Shown: positions 22,037-33,119 of the stretch, in pieces
How positions within the stretch are numbered: the first letter of the stretch is position 1
Layout: every line of letters begins with the position of its first letter
Source: Ampelocalamus luodianensis
Lineage: Eukaryota; Streptophyta; Magnoliopsida; Poales; Poaceae
Reading direction: 5' to 3'
DNA length: 64,000 nucleotides
Assembly: GCA_036346255.1 (NCBI GenBank)
Contig: JAYEVH010000131.1
Location: 62,001 to 126,000, forward strand
Position numbers and translations under genes: made by a program
The notes under the pieces: generated by a model
What the model was told of the DNA's origin: nothing
The model's database searches: none
The model's input: only the letters and a program-made list of their open reading frames with translations

Positions 22037-23039
22037 TTTTATGAATAAGTATCTGTCGGAAACGAAAGGGAGATCATTAGTGTGGAAGTTTTGACCTATA
22101 ATAGATGTAAAAGAAATATGCAAGGCACGACATTTACTCTCAGACCAACAAATCAACATACATTTTGTGAAAATAAGAATTACCATGCTGTATACAGCGA
22201 TAATTTGTATCTTGAGTCGAGCAATGTTCAGAATGATCATAGCAACCTTTTTTATTTGCAGCAATATACCATCCTCCACCATTTTTAACTCTATATCTGA
22301 AGCACAAAACACGGTGTTTATACAACATATATGTTTTGGCTAGAGGCAATGCAAACGACTTATATAGAAAGGTATGAACTTCGTAATCAACTAAAAATAT
22401 GTTGCTGTAATAAGCAAAAGGGGAAAAAAAGAGGATCTGATCTAGCACAATACTTTGGCAAGGAATCTTTCAGACATGAAAAAATGTATATAAATATATA
22501 ATGCAACCCATTGTGTAGCAACGAAGGGAAATTAGAAAGCTAAATTACTCTTGGATAGCAGGCATTAGCAGCTTAGTTAGAAGCGTTAACATAGGCAAAA
22601 CAAAGCATGAATGATTACACTCATATTTTTTCTGAAACGTAAACATAGGCAAAACAAAGCAGGAATGATTAAACTTTCATATGTTCTGTGTTGTGCTCAA
22701 TATAATATAATCTGGTAACTGAAACTGTAACTGATTGGATCGACCTGGAATTTTGTTGTCGAACCTATGGAGATGGGTTCAAAGTACCTATACATGCATG
22801 TGAGACTGTCTTCAGTTCTGTGTTGACCACAGTAATAGCACAGATGAACATCTAGCATTAGGAATTGATGAGGCAGCAGCAATTGCTGGGAACCAGTAAA
22901 GTTAATCTGGGGCAAGTACTCTCTCGCGGTAGTTTTGGCTAACTGTGGTCCTCAACTCTTCAAGATGTTCATGGTGTTCCTGGAAAGCATAAAGTACACA
23001 AAGCAGATCTATTATTGAAATGAACATGGTAATTTACCA

Positions 23040-23400
23040 ATTGTAGGGGTGAGCAATGCAAAGTACAGCTAGTGCCATACCTTGCCGGCAGTACATAATT
23101 GCCGAAGTCTAATGTAGGACTTTTGAGCAAGTTTTTATTGTTTATATCGACATCAACTGTAATAGGTAGGTATTGCAGCATAATCATTTGCAGTTAGCTA
23201 AACAGTCAATTGATTCTGATTCTTTCTTGCTTTCAGAAGAAAAACTAAACGTTGTAATAAGAACACATAAAAAAAGGAAACTGTTTAGGCAGCTGTACTA
23301 TGTACCATGTAGCAGGAGAACCAACTGTAGAGGTGAGCTATGCAAAGTACAGCTAGTGGCATACCTTGCCGGCAGTATATGATTGACGAAGTCTAACGTT
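23040..23400 (-). repeat. Diverged duplicated block (23043-23105 and 23322-23387)
   Basis: Both copies contain ATGCAAAGTACAGCTAGTG, CATACCTTGCCGGCAGTA and GAAGTCTAA in the same order, about 280 bp apart. On the minus strand both give the end of an exon-like piece with a GTATG donor. Confidence 0.7.
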
Positions 23401-24220
23401 TACCTCAAACAAAGGCCTTAAAGCAACAAATGAAGCAGGTTCTTGAAATGCATCTCCAAATCGTGATCTTGAAAGAAAGTTGATGTAGACTATTAAACGA
23501 CATTCCACAGGTATCAAGAAAGGACCACAATCAGAAGAACACTTGTACAAACTTATTGCAACTGTCTCATGCCACTAAGGTGGATTAAATATTGTTTCCT
23601 ATGAGTTTCCTTCTTTCAATGAGGGAACATGCTCTGCACCATAGAAAATTGGATATTCGAGTTTTACACATAATCACAATCAAGCCAGCAGAAGCACATA
23701 CATAGGATCTCAATTTTAAATTTCTGCAGATTCTAAAAGGGCCAAATCTCAGTTTCGAGCTTACCATTTCAAAACTTAATTGTGCATACATTGTCTAAAT
23801 GAAAAAGAAGTGTATATTAGAACCTTTTGAACTTGATTCCAATATACAGCTTTCTACTGTATCCAAAACATTGTGCTATCACAAACACAAGAAGTTACAT
23901 TGGCACTGCATTGCTGAAAAGGAACTTGGTGCCGGTAAATTCCTTTCTAAGCTTTTTGAACTTCTCTACTTTGCTGTGTAGTAATATTATATAAATATCA
24001 TTTGTCTTCACCTTTTGGATTAGTTCACAGAGATATACTGCTCCACAAATCTAATAAACAATTGAATAAAGATCAATGCTGCAGCCATCTAAATAATTCT
24101 AGAATTATTTCTTGCACCTTCCAGAACAATTCAAATAGATATTTGTTACATACCAGTCTTAATGAAGGAATCCACTACAACGATAAACCTTGCCCTGTCT
24201 AAGTACTCAGCACAACACAC

Positions 24221-24780
24221 CTCACCTGGTAAGAGAAACAATATCAACATATGGCTTACAGAGTGTAAGAAAAGACTAAAGCAATAAAGTGATAAACTAA
24301 AAGAATTGAAGTGAACCTCATGGTATGAGCTCAGGAGATATCCACATGACAGGAAGGCAAACGAAGTCACCAATGATGGATTCCGTTTTCAGATAAAGAT
24401 GCTCAAACAAGCGGCCAGCTTCATGTAAAATTTACAAAGTGAAGTTCAGAGTTGCTGCTAAATTAGGTGAACAGATGAGATCAGTGGCATTCGTAAGCAA
24501 GCAAAAGCTCTTATTATGCTGGATTTTTTGCTCACCTAGTAAGAGAAATAGTACCAACGTATGATTTACAAAGTGTAAGAAAAGACTTAAGCAATCAAGT
24601 GATAAACTAAAAGAATTGAAGTGGACCTCATGGCATGAGCTCAGGAGATATCCACATGACAGGAAGGCAAATGAAGTCACCAATGAAGGATTCCGTTTTC
24701 AGATAAAGATGCTCAGACCAGTGCCCACCTTCATGTAAAATTAACAAAGTGAAGTCAGAGTCGATGCCAAAATCATCCTT
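24221..24780 (-). repeat. Tandem duplication, 310-bp period
   Basis: The block starting CTCACCTGGTAAGAGAAA at 24221 recurs from 24531 (CTCACCTAGTAAGAGAAA). Matching landmarks include GATAAACTAAAAGAATTGAA, GAGATATCCACATGACAGG and TTCCGTTTTCAGATAAAGAT. Each copy keeps the same minus-strand frame across the exon-like piece, so the duplication includes a putative exon. Confidence 0.85.
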
Positions 24781-24950
24781 ACCAAAAGATAACACCTGCA
24801 GCAAGGAGCAAACCCAGGAATTCATCAGTCAAAAAACATCGGAGACAACTTCAGTCCACAAAAAAAAATCCAAAATCATCCTTACCAAAAGATAACATCT
24901 GCAGCAAGGAGCAAACCCGGGAATTCATCAGTCAAAAAACATATCCAATT
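24767..24950 (-). repeat. Tandem duplication, 103-bp period
   Basis: CCAAAATCATCCTTACCAAA at 24767 recurs at 24870, followed in both by GATAACA, CTGCAGCAAGGAGCAAACCC and AATTCATCAGTCAAAAAACA. Nearly identical, so recent. Confidence 0.85.
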
Positions 24951-25089
24951 AGGCAAAAGTACGACCTCATAATAAAATTAGTGCTGCTTTAGCAAGCTTC
25001 ACATATTGTTTGAGAATCTAGGTCCACGCTCGATGCTCTATGTCACTGCAATGGTTAAATCAAAGCACACATATACACTTTTAAAGTAT

Positions 25090-26044
25090 CAGAGAAGAAA
25101 TCGTAAAGGGGGAAAGGGAAGCCTATAGCCTGTTGTGTAGAACAAGAGGGGCAAGAGCCGGCGGCCGCAGGCTGGGCCGGCCGAGCCACCGGAGCCCGAG
25201 GGGGTGAGGTGACGTCGGGCTGGGGAACAGCCGGGCAACGACCGCGTGGGGAGGAGCCGGAGGCGGCGGTGGTGGGCTAGCAAGCACCGGCGGCGGCGGC
25301 GCCATAGAGAGAGAGAGGGAGGGAGGGAGGGAGCAAACCGAGCCGCGAAGACGCAGCGGGCCGGAGGTGGTGACCGGAGAAGAGGGTCGGAGGGCGGATC
25401 AAGGTGGCGCAGGAGGCGGAGGGCCGGTGACTGGGAGGCGCGCGGGCACAAGGAAGGAGGCGCAGGGCTGGACCTAGCCAGGTGAGCCGAGATACGGTGG
25501 CGGGTCTGCAGGCCCAGGCAGCGGCGACGGGCCAGCAGCTAGAGGCGGCGGCGCTAGGAGGGAGAAGACACCAGGAGGCGACGGCGCCATGGAGGAAGTG
25601 GAGAGGAAGAAGGAGATTGGGGGACAACGCGTGAGGGGGAGGCGCAGGAGCGGGCTGAGGGAGGAGCGCGGGCCGTGGGCATGGGCGGTGCCGGCGGCAG
25701 GGATGCACCGGGGCCGAACCGGGCAGGAGGAGGCGAGTTGAGATCGGGAGGGGAAGGGAATGAGTGGAAGCGGCGAAGGGAACGAACGAAGCGTCGAAGA
25801 CCGTAGAAGCAAGCGCGGGAATTGCAGGGAAACGCAGCGGCATTGCCACGCGCCCAACTGAACCGTTCGCGTGGCGATCGAAGAGAGCGCCTACGACGCA
25901 CGTGGCAACCCAAACGAAGCGGAGAGACGCAGACCCAATAGGACGGCGCGGAGCCAGTCGCAAACGGATCGAACGGGCAGGGTAAAAAGGGCGACGTGGC
26001 CAGTGTGGCGTGGACCGAAATCCATCTCCTTTTATATAGTAAGA
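25090..26044 (-). other. GC-rich 5' part of the Helitron
   Basis: Strongly GC-rich with open frames on both strands and no recognised domain. Pro/Ala/Ser-rich translations are typical of frames in such DNA. It resembles the first exon or promoter of a grass gene captured next to the Helitron 5' end. Not called as a gene. Confidence 0.4.
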
Positions 26045-26323
26045 TACTTCGTTTTGGATATTGACACTGTGCCTAAAACATATTATGACGTTCAATAAAA
26101 ATTATAATATTATGAAAATATATTTGAGATAAATCTATACATAAGATTTTTATATATGTAATCTAAATATTTAAAAAATATCGATAGCCAAAATTTTAAA
26201 AGTTTAACTGCATGTATCCCAAAACGACGTGTATTTATAACGGGAGGGGGTATGTAGCAGTCATACCATTACTAGTTCACCCTTAATTCTACTAGACACA
26301 CCGTGGATGCATGCATCTACGTG

Positions 26324-26562
26324 CTCCCTCATTTATACTATCTCTGTTTTTTAACTTGTCATCATTGGCATTGACACGGTCTCTAATACACATATTTGAT
26401 AATTAATTTTTTTAATTATATATTAGGCCAAATTATTAAAAATATAATGATACGAAAGTAATTTTGGCGACGAATCTAGTAATATCATTTCCACATGATA
26501 AATCCAAATAGTTTTATGTAGATTAGAGATCAAACTTTTAAAACATGGACTGTATACGTTCT
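26324..26562. mobile_element. Left part of a possible Stowaway-like MITE
   Basis: It starts CTCCCTC and soon after reads TCTGTTTTTTAACTTGTC. The far side of gypsy 1 (41534-41558) ends ...TTAAAAAAGAATGGAG, whose reverse, CTCCATTCTTTTTTAATGTCG, resembles the left edge. This suggests a small AT-rich inverted-repeat element split by gypsy 1. The match is loose and the TA duplication is not clear. Confidence 0.35.
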
Positions 26563-27076
26563 TGTCGTAGGGACGGCCCACCGGCCCCACGACCAGTCAA
26601 GCACCCAAGCGTGTTCACCCCGCAAGGAAGGCCCCGGAGTTGCCGAGGTGCCCCGGAGGGGCCAAAGACCCCGGAGGTGGCAGCCATCCGGACACCCAAA
26701 AGGTCGCGACCAGAGCAAATACCCCGCGTCCCCTTGCGGGAACAGTCCCGCTGGACCAGGTGCACTAGCTTGGTGAGCCGGGACCAGGACGGTCCACCAA
26801 GGACCAGAGGCTACACTTAGGGGTAGGAAAAGACCCTGCAGCCCCTACTTAGGTGGGGCCGTGTAGGGGGTAAACTTGTAACCTCACGTAAGGGGAGGAA
26901 TGACTATAAGTAGCCATCCCCCCACCATGTAAAGGAGGTTCCTTTTTTCTGGGAAAAAGAGAAATATACCAAAGTCCTTTCCCTTCCAGCTGGTCCCCTG
27001 TCTTAGGATATCCCGGCCCCTCAAGGACGCTGGGGTTCCCCTTCTCTTACTGTCTAGTCTTTTTTCCACTACGACA
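26563..27076 (+). repeat. Gypsy 1 left LTR (514 bp)
   Basis: Starts TGTCGTAGGGACGGCCC and ends CCACTACGACA. It is shorter than the right LTR by 38 bp because of fewer CGGAGGGGCC-like repeats near 26630. The two are otherwise nearly identical, so the element is young. Confidence 0.9.
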
Positions 27077-27139
27077 GTTCTAAAACGACATTAAAAAAGA
27101 ATGGAGTTTTTTTTAATGGAGTGAATACTATGCTCGTGA
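27077..27139 (+). repeat. Copy of the right-hand flank placed after the left LTR
   Basis: The 63 bases following the left LTR match 41529-41590, which is genomic DNA beyond the right LTR (GTTCTAAAACGACATT through GCTCGTGA). A primer-binding site should be here. The match ends at GCTCGTGA, a word also consistent with the integrase reading that takes over (MLVKRLVGLPKGLW). Confidence 0.88.
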
Positions 27140-27648
27140 AGCGCCTCGTCGGCCTCCCCAAGGGCCTCTGGCCCGAGGAGCTGCAGAAGGCGCTATGGGC
27201 AATCAGGACGTCGCCGACCAGGGCCACAGGCTTCTCCCCGTTCAAACTCCTGTTTGGGGATGAGGCGATGACCCCGAGAGAGTTCGCCACCAGATCGCAC
27301 CGGGCGGCAACGTAGCCTGACCCGCGCGAGCGGGAGGTCTCCCTCGATCTCCTCGAAGAACAGCGCGTCCAAGCCATATCAACTATGACCAGGTACGCCG
27401 AGGGCGTAGCGCGTACTTACAACAAGAAGGTCAGGCCGCGCCCGCTCGAGCTTGGCGACATGGTCCTCAAGCGAGTCGCCAACCCCACGGCAGTGGGCAA
27501 GTTGGAGCCCAAGTGGGAGGGTCCTTATATCATCACCCGCGCGACGCGGGCCGGCTCCTTCTACATTGCAACACAGGACGGGCAACAGTTAGACCACACG
27601 TGGAACGCGAGGAGCCTCGTAAGTTCTACCCATAGGCCCTGTACACAC
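27130..27648 (+). pseudogene. Gypsy 1 integrase, C-terminal fragment
   Basis: The reading VKRLVGLPKGLWPEELQKAL, then ATGFSPFKLLFGDEAMTP, is the end of the catalytic core. It is followed by the GPY-like part LGDMVLKRV...KLEPKWEGPYIITRAT and LDHTWNARSL. A TAG stands at 27313 in an otherwise open frame, and a one-base loss near 27620 shifts the usual last residues (Arg-Lys-Phe-Tyr) out of frame. The first two catalytic residues are absent because the 5' part is deleted. No chromodomain is seen. Confidence 0.82.
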
Positions 27649-27700
27649 CGGCTGCGACCGGGTATCCCCCCGCCGAACAGCGCCGGGGGGATGTATCGAT

Positions 27701-27858
27701 GGCCTTCGAGCCCTGGTGCACACCTGCGGGTGTCTAAACAAGTCACCGCGCATGGCCTTCGAGCCCCGGTGCACACCTGTGGGTGTCTAAACGAGTCACC
27801 ACGCATGGCCTTCGAGCCCCGGTGCACACCTGCGGGTGTCTAAACGAGTCGCAGAACA
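27701..27858 (+). repeat. Tandem repeat, 53-bp unit, three copies
   Basis: Units start GGCCTTCGAGCCC at 27701, 27754 and 27807. They share GGTGCACACCTG, GGGTGTCTAAAC and AGTC. The central GGTGCACACC is itself palindromic. Located just after pol, in the non-coding part of gypsy 1. Confidence 0.9.
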
Positions 27859-27861
27859 CGA

Positions 27862-28100
27862 GGGCTCCAGCGGAGCCCTATTTTAAGAAATATGGGGGAC
27901 GGCGCGAGGCTTTGCCTCCCCCCTCGCAAAACAGCAGGGCTCTAGCGGAGCCCTATTTTAAGAAATATGGGGGACGGCGGGAGGCTTCGCCTCCCCCCTC
28001 GCAAAACAGCAGGGCTCCAGCGGAGCCCTATTTTAGTAAGTATGGGGGATGGCGCGAGACTTCGCCTCACCCTCGCAGAGCGCAAGGGCTCAGTGGAGCC
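27862..28100 (+). repeat. Tandem repeat, 74-75-bp unit with hairpin, three copies plus part
   Basis: Units begin AGGGCTCCAGCGGAGCCC at 27862, 27936 and 28011, with a remnant at 28085. Each start is a stem-loop with arms GGGCTCC and GGAGCCC. The rest of each unit has TATTTTAAGAAATATGGGGGA and GCCTCCCCCCTCGC. The third copy is more diverged. Confidence 0.9.
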
Positions 28101-28274
28101 AAAAAAAAAGCTTCGAAGGAACAGCGCAGCAGTAGCCGAGCGAAATAACCGCTTTATTCATCAACTCTAAAGTACAAACACAATTGTACAGCACGGGCAA
28201 CGAGGAACCCAACTGGGTAGGCCCGGTCCACGAAAAAACGACAGCCCTAACCCTACGAACCACGTAGAACAACC

Positions 28275-28559
28275 TCACGGGTAGTCGAGGTATCCGGGAG
28301 GCGCAAATTCCTCCGGCTCCATCCGCAGCACCCACGCCATTAGCTCCTCGTCGGACGGCCACCGCGACGCAAACCGAAGGTATTCCTCCTCGGCGGTCCC
28401 GCCACCAGCGCCACCCGAGGAGCTGCTCGACGATACCTCCCGTGCCTCGGGCGGTAGCGGGACCCCCTCGAGTGGACCTGCAGCCCCGCGAGCCTCCCAA
28501 AAAGCCCGGATCTCCTCGAACACGGCGGCCGCCCGGCGGGCGCGCAAGCGAAAAATCAC
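28275..28559 (-). pseudogene. Antisense ORF of gypsy 1, probable last exon
   Basis: A 94-codon minus-strand frame with sensible composition ending EELMAWVLRMEPEEFAPPGYLDYP. It lies downstream, on the same strand, of the main antisense gene. It has no ATG of its own and follows a stop, so I read it as a final exon whose splice site is not fixed. Function unknown. Confidence 0.4.
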
Positions 28560-28985
28560 TTAATCGAGCCTCCCGATTAGCCTTCTTCTAACATTGCCAC
28601 TTCGCGCCGTGACACACCACGCCCCGGTAGCATACCCGGAGGGGCCACTTAGTGACCAGGCTTCGCTCGTCCTTCGATCCGCGGCGACGGTCGGCGGTCT
28701 TCACACGCCGCCCCTCCGGCGGGCGTGGCCCGCGCTGCGCGCAGCGCCGGAACAGCAGACGCCCTTCCTGACCAAAGTTCAAAGGCACATAAAGAAGACA
28801 TCCAACACAAACACATACACCTTCCCAACAAAAGCCTTCGCGTTCATCGCAAAAAACAGTGGTTATATGGTAATTACATGAAGGGTACCCCCCGCTCGCC
28901 CCGGGGCAACCAAAACCAAAATGAAAGAAAAGAGGAGGCGAGGAAACCCTAAGCTAAAACCCTAAGCCAAAACCCTAAGACAACA
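28560..28985. other. Gypsy 1 non-coding interior
   Basis: No supported gene. It contains the short repeat CCCTAAGCTAAAACCCTAAGCC near 28948-28970, a telomere-like AACCCTA word pair, probably by chance. Confidence 0.3.
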
Positions 28986-30546
28986 CTACTTAGCAGGGGA
29001 GCGGAGGGTCACACCTGGTTCCCGGTGGTGGCCCCGCTCCACCACTCCAGCCCCGGCTGTCGCGTCCTTCCCCTTGGCCCGTTGCGCTATCACCGTGCGA
29101 AGGGACTCCATCGTGGCTTCCGGCGAAGGTGACGGCCGTGAAGCAGGCGTTGGCCGCCCGTCGCACCAGCTTACGGCCGGCGGCAACCTCAGCCGCAGAA
29201 GCCACGGCCAAAGAGCCCGCCCCAAGCTCGTTGACGTGGGGACACGCCGCCTGCTGCAAGGACACGAGGGCTGCTGTCCACCCGGTCTTCGCGCAGTGGT
29301 TGCCATAGGCGCGAGCGGCCGGGACGAAGACCTCCCCGGCGTGGTGTAGCCGATCAAGGGTCTGATCCACCTGATCAGCGGTGTGCCCTCGAGGCGGCGG
29401 CACGACGCCAACGTCAACCATGGCGCCCTCCATGTGCTCCATGGCCCGCCAGGTAGCCTCCGCTACGCTAGCAGAAAGCTCCCGCTCCACCGTCACCTCC
29501 GCCTCGAGCACGGAGTTAGCACTCCGAAGGGTTGGCACTTCCTCCCTCGACACGCAAAGCTGCTCTTCTAGCTCGGCGATCAGGCTACGCTGGCCCTCTA
29601 GCTCAGCGACCTTCGCCTTCAGCCCCTCCACTTCTTCGGCAAGGGCCCCGCGCTCAGCGGCTAGGGCCGTGCTCCGCGCGTGCTCGGCATCAACCCGGTC
29701 TTGGATCCCCGTGTAGCCGCGTTGGATATCCCTCTCGAGCGCGCGGGAAACCATCAGGGCCTGCAAAGAACAAGAGGTCAGTACAACACTGACGCACGAG
29801 GGGGGACGTCGTCACTCACCCTTGCCGCATTCGCCTCGATGCTGCGATACATCTGGTCGACGGGCACCCGCTCGAATAGCACATCCAGACAGGGCGGGGC
29901 GGCGAAGCGGGCCACCTTCTCACCCACGGAGGCCACGCCTGGGCTCAACTTGAAGTCCACAGTACATAGAGCGCCCATGCGCGCGGACCCCAGGACACCC
30001 GAAGGGCCTCCGGACACCTCCCCTTCACCGGCAAACGCCGGGCAACCTGCGCCATGGCCGGAGGGATGCGTGCTGCCGCCGGAAAGCCCAATAGATTCCA
30101 AGCGCCCCGAAGCGGCTCTGCCCGCGTCACCCGCACACGGAGGATCAACAACGCGTTCCTCCACTCGGGTATCCGCAGATCCGCGCCCGTACACCTCCGA
30201 GGGTGTCCCGTTGGACACTTCCTCAGGAGCGAAGCTCGCTATCCCGAACGAGCTAGCCACCGCCTCCCGGCGCGCGGGTGCCGACGTGGCCTCCGAAGAG
30301 GACCTCGCCGGGAACTGCTCGACTCCCACTGCATCTCGCCAGCCACCGCCACCCGAGCCAACGAAGGGCCCGCGGCCCCCGCGGCAGCTCCAGGAACACC
30401 GGCGCCGACGGCACGCAGCGGCGCCGAGCGGATCGGACCAGGTGTCTCCAGATCATCGGGCCCGCGCGCGCGCTTCTTCTTCCCCCCGTCGGGGTCCGAG
30501 CGCTCCACAAGATGGACGGAGGGGTCCGCGTACGCGCGATTCAAAT
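28986..30546 (-). pseudogene. Antisense ORF of gypsy 1, C-terminal half
   Basis: The minus strand reads from the gypsy 2 insertion point through a basic Lys/Arg patch (GGKKKRARGPDD), a low-complexity stretch, then IEANAARV. A short intron (29819-29761, GTGAGT to TTTGCAG, 59 nt) leads into ALMVSRALERDIQRGY and a long coiled coil (HARSTALAAERGALAEEVEG and on to about 29450). The end is LPC at 28990. The frame around 30330-30250 has a shift. This matches the known layout of antisense genes in grass gypsy elements, whose N-terminal domain is the 'putative gypsy type transposon' family and whose C-terminus is coiled coil. Role unknown. Confidence 0.6.
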
Positions 30547-32921
30547 CAGAACACCCCAACTCAAAGACGAGCACGGAATGCAACTACCCTAAGTGAAAAA
30601 CTAAATTTCGCAGTAACCTCCTTTGTATACGAGGATACTGGAGGTTCCACACAACAAAACACACAAGTAATCAAAAAACTAGTCATGAAATCCAATTCTA
30701 AGGTCTAAACATGAATCAACGATAATGAGCTAAGATAACAAATAACCATATGACTTAAAGTTCTCATCTATGTTCTCATTGATCATAAAGGTACCATCCA
30801 TGACTAAATTTATTTATTACAAACCAAAAGATGACAAAAAAGAATCATTATTTCTTATAGCAATGAGTCTAATGTGAAGTGCATTATTCGAGTAGTGCTC
30901 ATCTACTCCTCCCAAGTGAACTTCATCAACGATCACCTAGAAATAAACAAACAAAGCAAGAGTGAGTCCATGACTCGGCAAGTACGATGATTAAGAAAAA
31001 CATTCATTCATTGAAGATCAAACATAACATCATTGGGTTCGATCATAACACATTGGATTACTTATGAATACATGATATGAATGCTCAAATCAAGGAAAAT
31101 GGATCGCACACACGCAGATATGCAGATAGCGATGAACACCGTCGGTGATCACTCAAGCCCGCATCTTAACAAAAATGCGGATCCACTTCCGTATGAAGAA
31201 CGTTTCATACGGTGTCCAACATTGCCCATATTGGAATTAATGGGTCTTATCCAACCATCTTGGAATTGATGGTGGTTCTCATCCACTCCCGTGGACGCCA
31301 AATGTCAATGAATGCATGCAACAATTAAATGAAATATACCATAACATCACTTCCATTCATGAACTCAATGTATTGAACAAGGCATGAATAAGTCATTTCA
31401 CATGTCTCACAAGTTACCAAAACAACTCATGCTAAAAACCACAATGCACAAACATCCAAATAAACATGGTACTTGCCTTCGCGTTGCGGCGTTATCCGCA
31501 ACGAAGGCGCTCTTATACCAGTTTCACGCCTAAACCAACGAAATAACTTAATAAGTATACATGATACCCAGCTCAACTAGTCGGTGTTCTATTTTGCTTC
31601 TATTAGAGTCAATTAAATCCTATATCGCATAGACTGAAAAACAGCGGAGTCTGTCCAATAAGAAAATCCTGGACAGCAACACGGGACTAACATAACTCAC
31701 AGCCTGGAAGTCGAAAAATAGCAAACCCAACTTCTGTAGATTCTTAACTGGTCTAACTACAAAACTCTAGTTGACGCGACAAACCAATTTGGTCAAATAA
31801 ATAGGCTAATAATTGTTTGAACATTCAGCACAGATTCAGCCTACCAAAATTCAGCAGAAATATTCAGTTGATCATAACTTCTATGTTACAACTCCGAATT
31901 GAGCGTTCTTTACCAATCTGAAAAGGTTATCGAATTACCTACAATAACCTAGTTGGGTGAACTTTCAGATTCTTCCAACTTCTCTATCATAATATAGAAA
32001 ATATACAGACAGATTAATCACGTCAGGTTTCTGGCAGCGACTGATAAAACAGACATATCTTTTGACCCAGAACTCGGAATCAAGTAAACTCAGTGGCCAT
32101 CTAAACCTGACAGGGGATACTTCAATTTTCTAGGAGACACCAAGTTCAAAATCTGTGAATAACAATTTCTTATACAATTTACAAATTGACTGCAGAATCT
32201 CGTCAGGATTCTGGACAGTCAAGACTAATTCTATCATAACTTTTGACTCGGACCTCGGATTTGAGTGAACTCGCGGCCACTGAAACGTAAGAACAAGACC
32301 TAGATATCTCTAGGAGACCAAGACTTCAGATTCTGCCTAAAAATAACCAAAACACCCTCTACAACGTACTGGACAGAAACAGCTTCTAATTTTCAGCAGG
32401 TTTGCCTAATCAAAAACGTAACCAAAACACTTCTAACAACAATCAAACCACGAGGATCGGCATCGTTACCCTTGCTGCAACCAGGAGTAGGGGAAGGATT
32501 CCTTGGCGATGAAGCTCTTCCTCCTTTTCCCTCCTTTGGCCGAAACAACCAGCAGCCCGCCTCGAACCTTTGCGAACACCAACCGCTGGGAAACTCCGGA
32601 GACCGGTTGGGGCAGCACCACAGCAGGAGGAGCAGCCACAAGGGAGATGGGGCGGCTCCAAGGCAGGCGCAAGGGAGGAGAGGAGAGGAGGGGGTGGCGG
32701 CCAAGGGGGAAAAGAAGGGAGGGTGGCCGCCAAAGAATAAAAGGGGAGGGCTAGGGTTTGCACCAAGGGGAGGAGAGGGGCGCATGGGCCTAGGCCCATG
32801 GTCGCCAAGGCCCGAAAGGCTACTGGAGGCCCAAAACCCTCATCCTCTACGAAAACGAAAATTTAACGCTAGCCAAGTTCCCGATTAAACCTTTCTTTCC
32901 CGAACAAAAACAGGTATTACA
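30547..32921 (-). repeat. Gypsy 2 3' LTR
   Basis: On the minus strand it opens TGTAATACC at 32921. Its far edge should read TGTAACACCCC on the plus strand but has CAGAACACCCC at 30547. Against the partner LTR nearly all differences fall at C/G runs and CG-rich spots, while hundreds of AT-rich bases are identical. Confidence 0.88.
31104..31271 (-). other. Same stem-loop array in the gypsy 2 3' LTR, eroded
   Basis: Counterpart of 37706-37867. The TATACCGGTATA palindrome is lost, and several arms are shorter by one or two C or G: CCGTAT with ATACGG, both arms changed alike. The arms still pair. Confidence 0.55.
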
Positions 32922-32936
32922 TTCTACCCCTTAACG
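32922..32936 (-). promoter_or_regulatory. Gypsy 2 polypurine tract
   Basis: On the minus strand AAGGGGTAGAA directly precedes the LTR start TGTAATACC. This is the expected primer for plus-strand synthesis. Confidence 0.75.
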
Positions 32937-33119
32937 AATTGACCCGAATTCTACTCACGCCACGGACACAAGAGCGAAGTCTAAGGAATTGAAAACAAAA
33001 TTAATACGTACCAAGCAACAAATAGGTTCGATAATGCTCGCGCATGCGAGATTCCGATTCCCAAGTGGCTTCTTTCTCCGATTGATGAGACCAAAGAATC
33101 TTGACATACTTCGTGGTTT

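Larger units (their letters stand above)
22046..25089 (-). other. Helitron interior: decayed, duplicated exon-like pieces
   Basis: No protein family recognised. On the minus strand several pieces look like exons: the reading RLRQLCTAGK before a GT donor near 23083, repeated as RLRQSYTAGK near 23362; and TESIIGDFVCLPVMWISPEL near 24320-24390, repeated near 24620-24700. I infer host gene fragments captured by the Helitron and then locally duplicated. The rest is AT-rich and looks intronic. Confidence 0.4.
19959..26044 (-). mobile_element. Non-autonomous Helitron carrying gene pieces
   Basis: Read on the minus strand, it starts TCTTACTATATAAAAGGAG at 26044, preceded by A, and ends at 19959 in CTAG followed by T. 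Just inside the 3' end is a GC hairpin with arms GCCCGCG and CGCGGGC (19969-19988). These are the classical Helitron ends, with insertion between A and T and no duplication. No Rep/helicase is encoded. The 5' third is GC-rich like a grass first exon; the middle has short exon-like pieces. Pack-MULE 1 sits inside, near the 3' end. Confidence 0.78.

Noticed and set aside
25277..26095. 272-codon minus-strand frame in the GC-rich Helitron 5' part
   Set aside because: Overlapping frames of similar length exist on both strands, the translation is Pro/Ser/Arg-rich without a domain, and it starts outside the Helitron border.
27701..28100. CRISPR-like array
   Set aside because: The repeats are contiguous tandem units without unique spacers, within a plant gypsy element.
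28940..28980. Telomere-like AACCCTAAG repeats
   Set aside because: Only three imperfect words inside a retrotransposon; not a telomeric array.
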